Shown piece by piece: positions 37,824-45,078 of a stretch of DNA of 64,000 nt. Below the pieces are notes generated by a model that saw only the letters and a program-made list of their open reading frames with translations, made no database searches and had not been told where the DNA came from. A program made the translations under genes and the position numbers. The stretch is taken from contig NZ_CP042326.1 in assembly GCF_007904085.1 (NCBI RefSeq), positions 2,790,001-2,854,000 of the forward strand, read 5' to 3'. Within the stretch, counting starts at the first letter, position 1; each line of letters opens with the position of its first letter. The stretch comes from Euhalothece natronophila Z-M001 (GTDB lineage Bacteria; Cyanobacteriota; Cyanobacteriia; Cyanobacteriales; Rubidibacteraceae).

Positions 37824-38900
37824 GTGATAGAAACAAAATTGCCCGAGGAGATATTTCAGTCTGGAAAGGGATTATTATTACTTTTAACAGTGGTTGTTAT
37901 TACAGGGACAATTGCCCTTGATGTGAATAGTAGCAGTGTTGATCTCACCCTCCCTTTATTTGTCTCTTTAGTTGCCACAACCGCTGCTGGTTTTGCTGTT
38001 GTCCCTATTTTGCAACGTCTAAAGGCAGGGCAGTTTATTCGGGAGGATGGGCCACAAACTCACCTTAAAAAAGCAGGAACTCCCACTATGGGAGGGGTTT
38101 TTTTAGTTCCGATCGCGCTTTTAGTTGCTGTCTTTTGGTCTAGATTTCACCCAGAAGTAATAGCAGTGTCTTTAGTTACCCTCAGTTATGCGCTTATTGG
38201 CTTGGTGGATGATTGGCAAATTTTAGTGAAAAAGTCTAATCAGGGAATTTCGCCACGCCTAAAGTTAGGATTACAAATTTTAGCCGCGATCGCGTTTTGT
38301 ATTTATTTATTCTTTGATCACAGCAACGACATTACAACCATTCCCCTTCCTTTTGGGATGATGCTACCTCTCGGGGTTCTCTTTTGGGGATTAGCAGTGT
38401 TTGTGTTTGCTGCCGAAAGTAACGCCACTAATTTAACTGATGGGGTGGATGGGTTAGCAGGAGGCACTTGCGCGATCGCGTTTTTAGGTTTATCGGCACT
38501 CTTACAACCTGCTTATCCACAATTAGCCCTGTTTTGCATCTGTATGAGTGGGGCTTGTGTGGGATTTGTTATGCACAATCGTAACCCTGCAAAGGTGTTT
38601 ATGGGGGATACAGGATCATTAGCTTTAGGAGGCGCATTAGCAGCAGTCGGAGTTAGCAGCCAGCAATTATTTCCACTACTCATTATTAGTGGGATTTTCT
38701 TCGCTGAATCCCTCTCTGTTATCGCTCAAGTGGGGTATTATAAAGCCACTAAAGATGAAAATGGCGTGGGAAAACGACTCCTGAAAATGTCTCCCCTCCA
38801 TCATCATTTAGAACTCAGTGGTTGGTCAGAAATTCAAGTCGTGGGAGTCTTTTACGCGATCGCGCTATTCCTCTCCGTTTTGAGCATTTTTCTAAGTTGA
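37824..38900 (+). CDS. mraY: Phospho-N-acetylmuramoyl-pentapeptide transferase
   Basis: This enzyme transfers phospho-MurNAc-pentapeptide to undecaprenyl phosphate, making lipid I. With a GTG start at 37824, the 358-residue protein has about ten helices. It has the catalytic-acid motifs ALIGLVDDWQILVKKSNQG, NATNLTDGVDGLAGG and FMGDTGSLALGG, and the HHH motif MSPLHHHLELSGWSE. Its 3' 420 bases are repeated downstream (41713-42132) as part of a tandem duplication. Confidence 0.97.
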   Translation: MIETKLPEEIFQSGKGLLLLLTVVVITGTIALDVNSSSVDLTLPLFVSLVATTAAGFAVVPILQRLKAGQFIREDGPQTHLKKAGTPTMGGVFLVPIALLVAVFWSRFHPEVIAVSLVTLSYALIGLVDDWQILVKKSNQGISPRLKLGLQILAAIAFCIYLFFDHSNDITTIPLPFGMMLPLGVLFWGLAVFVFAAESNATNLTDGVDGLAGGTCAIAFLGLSALLQPAYPQLALFCICMSGACVGFVMHNRNPAKVFMGDTGSLALGGALAAVGVSSQQLFPLLIISGIFFAESLSVIAQVGYYKATKDENGVGKRLLKMSPLHHHLELSGWSEIQVVGVFYAIALFLSVLSIFLS

Positions 38901-38953
38901 TCCCATCACTAGAAACTATGAAATTAATAACCGCTTTGATCTTTTTTAATTAA

Positions 38954-38982
38954 GTTAGGAACTTCTTATAACTCACAACGTC
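38954..38982 (+). promoter_or_regulatory. Conserved upstream element of precursor 1
   Basis: GTTAGGAACTT followed by an AT-rich spacer and ACAACGTC. The same block precedes every precursor gene (39712, 42186, 43226 and 43978), 40-90 bases before ATG, so it is a likely promoter or operator. Confidence 0.55.
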
Positions 38983-39029
38983 ATTATTCAAGATGTCAGT
39001 CTAGATTAAGACCAGATAAAGGATAAAAC

Positions 39030-39614
39030 ATGAAGATCAAAAAACGAGGAAAAACTCTGATTACGCTAGTTTCAATTGCTGGTATGGCGACTGCCAGTAG
39101 TAGTGGTTTGATCAGCCAATTAGCTCAATCATTAGATCGCGCCATGATTCCTAAAGTACAGGCGGAAGAGTCAACCATCCGCAACCTGCAACGACGGGCA
39201 GTTTCTGTTGAGGATACTTTAAAAAGATACCAAGGAGTCAGAATTGCCATCGAAAGCGGAAGAGCAATGGTTGCTGACGAACGCGATAACTATCAAGCCT
39301 TAAGAGATGGGGTTTATCAGCACGAAGATTTATTTTTAATCGTTGAGCAAGGACAACTCACCGGTTATTTGGAACGAGGCACTGGTAAGCTATTTGATGT
39401 CTATGAGCGCGAGGGAAATTGGGTTGAAATCTGCCTTGGGCCCTTTTGCTGTGGAAGTGATGGTTGTGGATTTAATGGTGATGATGACATGCCCCAAATG
39501 TCTGTGGCAGAGGCTTTAGAACGATCAGAAATTTCCATGTCTGATAAAGGGGTTTTCGAGCGAGCGCAACCCTCCCAAGAAACAGAAAGACCTGTGCCAG
39601 GATCAAGTTTGTAG
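39030..39614 (+). CDS. Candidate RiPP precursor 1 (radical SAM-associated)
   Basis: This 194-residue protein starts with a signal-like leader shared by all five copies (MKIKKRGKTLITLVSIAG, then TASSSGLISQL, ending PKVQAEEST with an AxA-like cleavage site at VQA). ESTIRNLQ and a beta-rich repeat domain (about 55-125: DGVYQHEDLFLIVEQGQLTG) follow. The variable core is NWVEICLGPFCCGSDGCG. The tail ends ERPVPGSSL. It is Cys-richer than its paralogues, and its acidic run follows the core instead of preceding it. An AAAGGA ribosome site precedes ATG. Function as a precursor is inferred from repetition, variable core and the radical SAM partner. Confidence 0.7.
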   Translation: MKIKKRGKTLITLVSIAGMATASSSGLISQLAQSLDRAMIPKVQAEESTIRNLQRRAVSVEDTLKRYQGVRIAIESGRAMVADERDNYQALRDGVYQHEDLFLIVEQGQLTGYLERGTGKLFDVYEREGNWVEICLGPFCCGSDGCGFNGDDDMPQMSVAEALERSEISMSDKGVFERAQPSQETERPVPGSSL

Positions 39615-39670
39615 CCAAGAGCGTCATTGGGATGAATTTCCACAGCGCATAAAAGCCAAATGTTCTGACT

Positions 39671-39712
39671 AGAAGAAGACGAGAAGTAATCTCTTTATTC
39701 TTGTCTTCTTTG
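39671..39712 (+). terminator. Hairpin terminator after precursor 1
   Basis: AAGAAGAC and GTCTTCTT (with inner GAGA/TCTC) form a long hairpin ending in TTT. The same hairpin follows all five precursor genes. Confidence 0.7.
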
Positions 39713-39740
39713 TTAGGAACTTTCCAAAATTCATAACGTC
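39712..39740 (+). promoter_or_regulatory. Conserved upstream element of precursor 2
   Basis: GTTAGGAACTTTCC, an A-rich spacer and CATAACGTC. GTTATACC, a plausible -10, follows at about 39747. It abuts the preceding terminator, so each precursor seems to be its own transcription unit. Confidence 0.55.
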
Positions 39741-39800
39741 TGTTTTGTTATACCTAGTCATCTCAAACGATAGATGATGTAATTTAGGAGCGCAATAAAC

Positions 39801-40316
39801 ATGAAGATCAAAAAACAAGGAAAAACTCTGATTACGCTAGTTTCAATTGCTGGTATGGCGACTGCCAGTAGTAGTGGTTTGATCAGCCAATTAACTCAAT
39901 CATTAGATCGTGCCATGATTCCTAAAGTACAGGCGGAGGAGTCAACCATTCGCAACTTGCAACAACGGGCAATTCCAGTTGAGCGAGCTTTAGCCAGATT
40001 TGATGCAGTAGGGATGAAGATCAAAAATCGTAGAGCAATGCTTGTTGATGAGCGTGGGAATTATCAGCCTTTAGCAACTGGGGTTTATAATTACAAAGAC
40101 TTATTTATTATCGTTAATGATAGTGAATTTGTCGGTTACTTTGAACGAGGCACTGGTCAACTATTTGATGCCGATGATGATGATGTTGGTTTTTGGGAGT
40201 GCACTCCTCCTGAACCTGATGAGATGCCCCGAATTTCATCAGTTAAAGACACCTTACAGCGAGCGCAACCTTCATTAGAAACAGAAAGGCCTTTGCCAGG
40301 ATCGAATTTGCCATGA
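39801..40316 (+). CDS. Candidate RiPP precursor 2
   Basis: This 171-residue paralogue has the same leader and beta-rich domain (DGRG-type NYQPLATGVYNYKDLFIIV). Its single short core, GFWECTPPEPDE, is preceded by four Asp (LFDADDDD) and followed by MPRISSVKD and the conserved tail QRAQPSLETERPLPG. AGGAG lies 12 bases before ATG. The next gene is radical SAM copy 1, after a hairpin. Confidence 0.7.
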   Translation: MKIKKQGKTLITLVSIAGMATASSSGLISQLTQSLDRAMIPKVQAEESTIRNLQQRAIPVERALARFDAVGMKIKNRRAMLVDERGNYQPLATGVYNYKDLFIIVNDSEFVGYFERGTGQLFDADDDDVGFWECTPPEPDEMPRISSVKDTLQRAQPSLETERPLPGSNLP

Positions 40317-40384
40317 TCAAGTTTGTAGCCAAGAGCGTCATTGGGATGAATTTCCACAGCGCATAAAAGCCAAATGTTTTTACT

Positions 40385-40426
40385 AGAAGAAGACGAGAAG
40401 TAATCTCTTTATTCTTGTCTTCTTTA
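40385..40426 (+). terminator. Hairpin between precursor 2 and radical SAM copy 1
   Basis: This is the same AGAAGAAGAC / GTCTTCTTT hairpin as after the other precursors. Since the radical SAM gene starts 30 bases later with no other promoter visible, the hairpin may act as an attenuator giving much precursor and little enzyme. Confidence 0.65.
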
Positions 40427-40456
40427 CTTTCATCAAAATTATCAAGGAGAGAAGCC

Positions 40457-41620
40457 ATGTACTTTGTCATTAAACTTAGTAAACTCTGTAACTTGCGTTG
40501 TACTTATTGCTATGAATATGAAGAGTTAGCAAATAAAGAACGAATGTCATTACAGCAACTCGAATACTTTTTTTCTAATGTTGCTGACTATTTACTCAAT
40601 CACCCCAGCCCAAAAATTCCCGAATTTGTTTTTCACGGCGGAGAGCCTTTATTATTGCCCCATCAATACTTTCGAGATATTTGTTCCCTACAGGAAAAAT
40701 ATTTAGATCGAGTTGGGATTAATTATAGAAATAGCCTCCAAACTAACCTGTTTAAAATTTCCGACTCAACTTTAGATCTTCTACAAGAATTAAACATTAG
40801 TTTAGGGGTATCCTTTGATGTTTTTGGAAAACAACGGGTTGATATTAAAGGGAAAGATTCCCAAGAAAGTGTAATTCCTAATTTGCAAAGATTAATTGAC
40901 CGTAAAATTAACTTTGGTATTATTACGGTTTTACATGCGGAGAATATTGACTATGTTCTTAATACTTACCAATTCTGTAATGATTTAAGAATTAGTTATC
41001 GCATTTTACCAATTTCTAGTGTCGTTGAACCGCCGGCGCGAATGAAACACCTAATGTTAAGTAATGAGCAAATTTTAGAAGCCTATAAAGCTGTGGCAAA
41101 GGTTCAATTGCATCATCCTACTTCCATTCAAGTTTATCCGCTTCTAGATTTTTTCCTAGCAGCAGTTCGCTACTTAACAGGACAAACAATTAGACAGTTT
41201 CAACCCGAAAAAGAAGAGTGGGTTTTATTAATTAATGTTAATGGAGATGTTTATAATCGCGGTGAGGCTTATTTACCAGAAGGTTATATGGGGAATCTCT
41301 TTAATCAAAAATTAGAAGAATTATTAAATTCCCCTGAACATCAAGAAACCGTTGCGATCAGAGAAAAAAGAATGGAAACTTGTCGTCGTTGTCAGTTTGA
41401 TCAAAAATGTCACCAAATTCATATTGCTGAAGCAACAGACAGTGCTAGAGTTTATAACAACCAAGGACAGTTAGAATGTACAATTGCTAAACCGATGATT
41501 GAATTTATGATTGATGAAATTCAAAAATCCCCAGAAGCACAAGAACTATTAAATATGTATTATTCCTATTCTCAAGAGTCAGCCTCTCAAAGTGAAGCAA
41601 GTATTAACTTATCACTTTAG
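40457..41620 (+). CDS. Radical SAM/SPASM peptide maturase, copy 1
   Basis: I chose ATG at 40457 because AAGGAGA (40444-40450) precedes it; the longer frame from 40415 adds 14 residues across the hairpin. The 387-residue protein has the radical SAM cluster motif CNLRCTYC (residues about 11-18) and FHGGEPLLLPHQY. SLGVSFDVFGKQRVDIKGKD is a segment typical of the GrrM/OscB-like cyclophane maturases (recalled family). A C-terminal SPASM-like set follows: CRRCQFDQKC and a later Cys in LECTIAKP. Compared with copy 2, about ten residues differ, including three Arg lost around HHPTSIQVYPLLDFF. Confidence 0.88.
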   Translation: MYFVIKLSKLCNLRCTYCYEYEELANKERMSLQQLEYFFSNVADYLLNHPSPKIPEFVFHGGEPLLLPHQYFRDICSLQEKYLDRVGINYRNSLQTNLFKISDSTLDLLQELNISLGVSFDVFGKQRVDIKGKDSQESVIPNLQRLIDRKINFGIITVLHAENIDYVLNTYQFCNDLRISYRILPISSVVEPPARMKHLMLSNEQILEAYKAVAKVQLHHPTSIQVYPLLDFFLAAVRYLTGQTIRQFQPEKEEWVLLINVNGDVYNRGEAYLPEGYMGNLFNQKLEELLNSPEHQETVAIREKRMETCRRCQFDQKCHQIHIAEATDSARVYNNQGQLECTIAKPMIEFMIDEIQKSPEAQELLNMYYSYSQESASQSEASINLSL

Positions 41621-41622
41621 TT

Positions 41623-42132
41623 ATGTCACAGCGAAAGTATGCAATTATCGGTACTGGAGCAATTGGTGGTTATTATGGGGCACGCTTGCAGCAAGCCGGG
41701 TTTGATGTCCATTTTTTAGGTTTATCAGCACTGTTACAAGCGAGTGATCCACAATTAGCCCTGTTTTGCATCTGTATGAGTGGGGCTTGTGTGGGATTTG
41801 TTATGCACAATCGTAACCCTGCAAAAGTATTTATGGGCGACACAGGATCATTAGCTTTAGGAGGCGCATTAGCGGCGGTAGGAGTCAGCACTCAGCAACT
41901 GTTTCCCTTACTCATTATTAGTGGGATTTTCTTTGCTGAATCCCTCTCTGTTATCGCGCAAGTGGGGTATTATAAAGCCACTAAAGATGAAAATGGTGTG
42001 GGAAAACGACTCCTGAAAATGTCTCCCCTCCATCATCATTTAGAACTCAGTGGTTGGTCAGAAATTCAAGTCGTAGGAGTCTTTTACGCGATCGCGCTAT
42101 TCCTCTCCGTTTTGAGCATTTTTCTAAGTTGA
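41623..42132 (+). pseudogene. In-frame chimera: panE N-terminus fused to mraY C-terminus
   Basis: The first 32 residues equal the downstream PanE (GTGAIGGYYGARLQQAGFDV). After the TTTTTAG junction (41713-41719) the frame continues as MraY from GLSALLQ to the end, including GDTGSLALGG and the HHH motif MSPLHHHLELSGWSE. It has no stops, 169 residues. It lacks most of both parents and probably has no enzyme activity. It is two bases after the radical SAM stop, so it would be translated. The mraY part differs from the parent mostly at synonymous sites. Confidence 0.85.
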
Positions 42133-42185
42133 TCCCATCACTAGAAACTATGAAATTAATAACCGCTTTGATCTTTTTTAATTAA

Positions 42186-42214
42186 GTTAGGAACTTCTTA
42201 TAACTCACAACGTC
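42186..42214 (+). promoter_or_regulatory. Conserved upstream element of precursor 3
   Basis: The same GTTAGGAACTT...ACAACGTC block as upstream of precursor 1. The 12 bases between two AGAT copies present at about 38994 are missing here. Confidence 0.55.
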
Positions 42215-42249
42215 ATTATTCAAGATTAAGACCAGATAAAGGATAAAAC

Positions 42250-43128
42250 ATGAAGATCAAAAAACGAGGAAAAACTCTGATTACGCTAGTTTCAATTGCT
42301 GGTATGGCGACTGCCAGTAGTAGTGGTTTGATCAGCCAATTAGCTCAATCATTAGATCGTGCCATGATTCCTAAAGTACAGGCGGAAGAGTCAACCATCC
42401 GCAACCTGCAACGAGAGGCAATTCCACTTCGGGAGGCTTTAGCCAGATTTGAAGCAGTAGGAATGAAGATCGAAGGCCGAAGAGCAGCGGTTGTTGACGA
42501 ACGTGGGAACCCTCAGCCCTTAAAAGATGGGGTTTATGAGCACGAAGGCTTATTTTTAGTCATTGAGCGAGAACAACTCACCAGTTACTTTGAACAAGGC
42601 ACTGGTAAACTATTTGATGGCGATGATGATGATGAGTTGTGGATTGAATGTATCGGTCCCTATTGTCCTGAAGAAAATGGTGATGAGATGCCCGAATTTT
42701 CAGTTGAAGATGCCTTACAACGAGCGCAACCTTCACTAGGATCAAGACTAGAAACGTTACAAGAACGAGCAATTCCACTTGAGCGGGCTTTAGCCAGATT
42801 TGAAGCAGTAGGAATGAAGATCGAAGGCCGAAGAGCAGCGGTTGTTGACGAACGTGGGAACCCTCAGCCCTTAGAAGATGGCGTTTATCAGTACGAAGAC
42901 TTAGTTTTAGTCTTTGAGGGAGGAGAATTTACCGGTTACTTGGAACGAGGCACTGATCAACTATTTGATGCCGATGATGATGAAGAGTTGTGGATTGAAT
43001 GTATCGGTTATTGTCCTGAAGAAAATGGTAATGCTCATGAGATGCCCGAATTTTCAGTTGAAGATGCCTTACAACGAGCGCAACCTTCACTAGAAACAGA
43101 AAGACCTTTGCCAGGATCAGATTTGTAG
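42250..43128 (+). CDS. Candidate RiPP precursor 3 (two cores)
   Basis: This 292-residue paralogue has the common leader, then two copies of the beta-rich domain, each closing with its own acidic run and core. Core 1 is LWIECIGPYCPEENGDE after LFDGDDDDE; core 2 is LWIECIGYCPEENGNAHE after LFDADDDEE. Both are followed by MPEFSVEDALQRAQPS. The second domain is introduced by SRLETLQERAIPLERALARF. The two halves are nearly identical, pointing to internal duplication. It ends RPLPGSDL. Confidence 0.72.
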   Translation: MKIKKRGKTLITLVSIAGMATASSSGLISQLAQSLDRAMIPKVQAEESTIRNLQREAIPLREALARFEAVGMKIEGRRAAVVDERGNPQPLKDGVYEHEGLFLVIEREQLTSYFEQGTGKLFDGDDDDELWIECIGPYCPEENGDEMPEFSVEDALQRAQPSLGSRLETLQERAIPLERALARFEAVGMKIEGRRAAVVDERGNPQPLEDGVYQYEDLVLVFEGGEFTGYLERGTDQLFDADDDEELWIECIGYCPEENGNAHEMPEFSVEDALQRAQPSLETERPLPGSDL

Positions 43129-43184
43129 CCAAGAGCGTCATTGGGATGAATTTCCACAGCGCATAAAAGCCAAATGTTCTGACT

Positions 43185-43226
43185 AGAAGAAGACGAGAAG
43201 TAATCTCTTTATTCTTGTCTTCTTTG
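43185..43226 (+). terminator. Hairpin terminator after precursor 3
   Basis: AGAAGAAGAC and GTCTTCTTT arms, identical to the others in this array. Confidence 0.7.
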
Positions 43227-43254
43227 TTAGGAACTTTCCAAAATTCATAACGTC
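43226..43254 (+). promoter_or_regulatory. Conserved upstream element of precursor 4
   Basis: GTTAGGAACTTTCC...CATAACGTC, followed by GTTATACC as upstream of precursor 2. Confidence 0.55.
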
Positions 43255-43314
43255 TGTTTTGTTATACCTAGTCATCTCAAACGATAGATGATGTAATTTA
43301 GAAACTCAATAAAC

Positions 43315-43880
43315 ATGAAGATCACCAAAAAAGGAAAAACTCTGATTACGCTAGTTTCAATTGCTAGTATTGCGACCGCCAGTAGTAGTGGTTTGATCAG
43401 CCAATTAACTCAATCATTAGATCGCGCCATGATTCCCAAAGTACAGGCGGAAGAGTCAACCATCCGCAACTTGCAAGAACGGGCGATTCCTATTGAGGAA
43501 GCCTTAGCAAAATTTGAAGCAGTCAGAATTGCTATCAAAGATGGAAGAGCAACAGTTGTTGACCAACGTGGGAACCATCAAGCCTTGAGAGATGGCGTTT
43601 ATCAGCTTGAAGACTTTTTTTAGTTATTGAGAGAGGACTATTCATCGGTTACTTTGAACAAGGTACCGATACACTATTTGATGGTGATGATGATGGTGAA
43701 TTTATTGATGTCTGTCTTCTTTGTAGTGGGATGAATTGCTGTGAAACTCCTGATGATGTGCCTGAAATGTCTGTGGAAGAGGCTTGGGAACGAAGAGCAG
43801 TTTCTATCTCTGTTGAAGGGGCTTTAGAGCGAGCGCGACCCTCCCAAGAAACAGAAAGACCTTTGCCATCAGGTTTGTAG
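43315..43880 (+). pseudogene. Candidate RiPP precursor 4, frameshifted at a T7 run
   Basis: The leader and first domain are intact up to DGVYQLEDFF, then TAG. Precursor 5 has CTTATTTTTAG where this gene has C, seven T (43615-43621), AG: one base is missing. In the next frame the protein continues normally to 43880 with LVIERGLFIGYFEQGTDTLF, a Cys-rich core FIDVCLLCSGMNCCETPDD and the family tail ERPLPSGL. It is either a pseudogene or a gene rescued by slippage on the T7 run. The downstream half has no stop codons, so the lesion looks recent. Confidence 0.75.
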
Positions 43881-43936
43881 CCAAGAGCGTCATTGGGATG
43901 AATTTCCACAGCGCATAAAAGCCAAATGTTCTGACT

Positions 43937-43978
43937 AGAAGAAGACGAGAAGTAATCTCTTTATTCTTGTCTTCTTTG
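43937..43978 (+). terminator. Hairpin terminator after precursor 4
   Basis: AGAAGAAGAC and GTCTTCTTT arms, same as after the other precursors. Confidence 0.7.
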
Positions 43979-44006
43979 TTAGGAACTTTCCAAAATTCAT
44001 AACGTC
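43978..44006 (+). promoter_or_regulatory. Conserved upstream element of precursor 5
   Basis: GTTAGGAACTTTCC...CATAACGTC followed by GGTTATACC. A few bases differ from the other copies (CTCATCTCAATAGATG shortened). Confidence 0.5.
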
Positions 44007-44062
44007 CGTTTGGTTATACCTACTCATCTCAATAGATGATGTAATTTAGGAACTCAATAAAC

Positions 44063-44950
44063 ATGAAGATCACCAAAAAAGGAAAAACTCTGATTACACT
44101 AGTTTCAATTGCTGGTATTGCGACCGCCAGTAGTAGTGGTTTGATCAGCCAATTAACTCAATCATTAGATCGTGCCATGATTCCCAAAGTACAGGCGGAA
44201 GAGTCAACCATTCGCAACCTGCAACAACGGGCAATTCCAGTAGCTGATGCTTTAGCAAAATTTGAAGCAGTGGGAATTGTCATCAAAGACGGGAGAGCAG
44301 CAGTTGTTGATGAACGTAAGAACCATCAAGCCTTGAGAGATGGGGTTTATCAGCACGAAGACTTATTTTTAGTGATTGAGCGAGGACAACTCACCAGTTA
44401 CTTTGAACGGGGAACTGGCAAACTATTTGATGGCGATGATGATGATGATTTTTGGATTGAACATGTACCTGGGCCTTTAGGTCCTGATCCTGAACCTGAT
44501 GAGATGCCCCGATTTTCAGTTGAAGATGCCTTACAACGAGCGCAACCTTCACTAGAATCAAGACTAGAAACGTTACAAGAACGAGCAATTCCACTTGAGC
44601 GGGCTTTAGCCAGATTTGAAGCAGTAGGAATGAAGATCGAAGGTCGAAGAGTAAGTATTATTGGAGAAAATGGCGTGGTTGTTGACCAACGTGGGAACCG
44701 TCAACCCTTAAGAGATGGGGTTTATCAGCAGGAAGACCTATTTTTAGTGATTGAGCGAGGACAACTCACCAGTTACTTTGAACAAGGCACTGGTCAACTA
44801 TTTGATGCCGATGATGATGATGAGTTGTTCATTGAATGTATCGGTAATTGTACTGGATCTGATGAGATGCCCCGATTTCAAGTTGAAGATGCCTTACAAC
44901 GAGCGCAACCTTCCCGAGGAACAGAAAGACCTTTGCCATCAGGTTTGTAG
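44063..44950 (+). CDS. Candidate RiPP precursor 5 (two cores)
   Basis: This 295-residue paralogue has two domains and two different cores. FWIEHVPGPLGPDPEPDE (no Cys) follows LFDGDDDDD; LFIECIGNCTGSDE follows LFDADDDDE. The linker SRLETLQERAIPLERALARF is as in precursor 3. The second domain has a seven-residue insertion (SIIGENG). AGGA lies before ATG. It is followed by the hairpin and radical SAM copy 2. Confidence 0.72.
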   Translation: MKITKKGKTLITLVSIAGIATASSSGLISQLTQSLDRAMIPKVQAEESTIRNLQQRAIPVADALAKFEAVGIVIKDGRAAVVDERKNHQALRDGVYQHEDLFLVIERGQLTSYFERGTGKLFDGDDDDDFWIEHVPGPLGPDPEPDEMPRFSVEDALQRAQPSLESRLETLQERAIPLERALARFEAVGMKIEGRRVSIIGENGVVVDQRGNRQPLRDGVYQQEDLFLVIERGQLTSYFEQGTGQLFDADDDDELFIECIGNCTGSDEMPRFQVEDALQRAQPSRGTERPLPSGL

Positions 44951-45006
44951 CCAAGAGCGTCATTGGGATGAATTTCCACAGCGCATAAAAGCCAAATGTT
45001 TTTACT

Positions 45007-45057
45007 AGAAGAAGACGAGAAGTAATCTCTTTATTCTTGTCTTCTTTACTTTCATCA
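45007..45057 (+). terminator. Hairpin between precursor 5 and radical SAM copy 2
   Basis: The same hairpin as after the other precursors; the maturase start follows 22 bases later. Confidence 0.65.
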
Positions 45058-45078
45058 AAATTATCAAGGAGAGAAGCC

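Larger units (their letters stand above)
38481..41712 (+). repeat. Tandem duplication, left unit (mraY 3' part to panE 5' end)
   Basis: The unit runs from TTTTTAG inside mraY (38481-38487) to the same heptamer at the chimeric junction (41713-41719). It carries the mraY C-terminal half, two precursor genes and radical SAM gene copy 1. The right unit begins at 41713. Confidence 0.88.

Noticed and set aside
39030-44950. Treating the precursor-like genes as ordinary repeat adhesins
   Set aside because: The two radical SAM partners, conserved flanks with variable short cores and matched terminators fit a peptide-modification system better, though proof is lacking.
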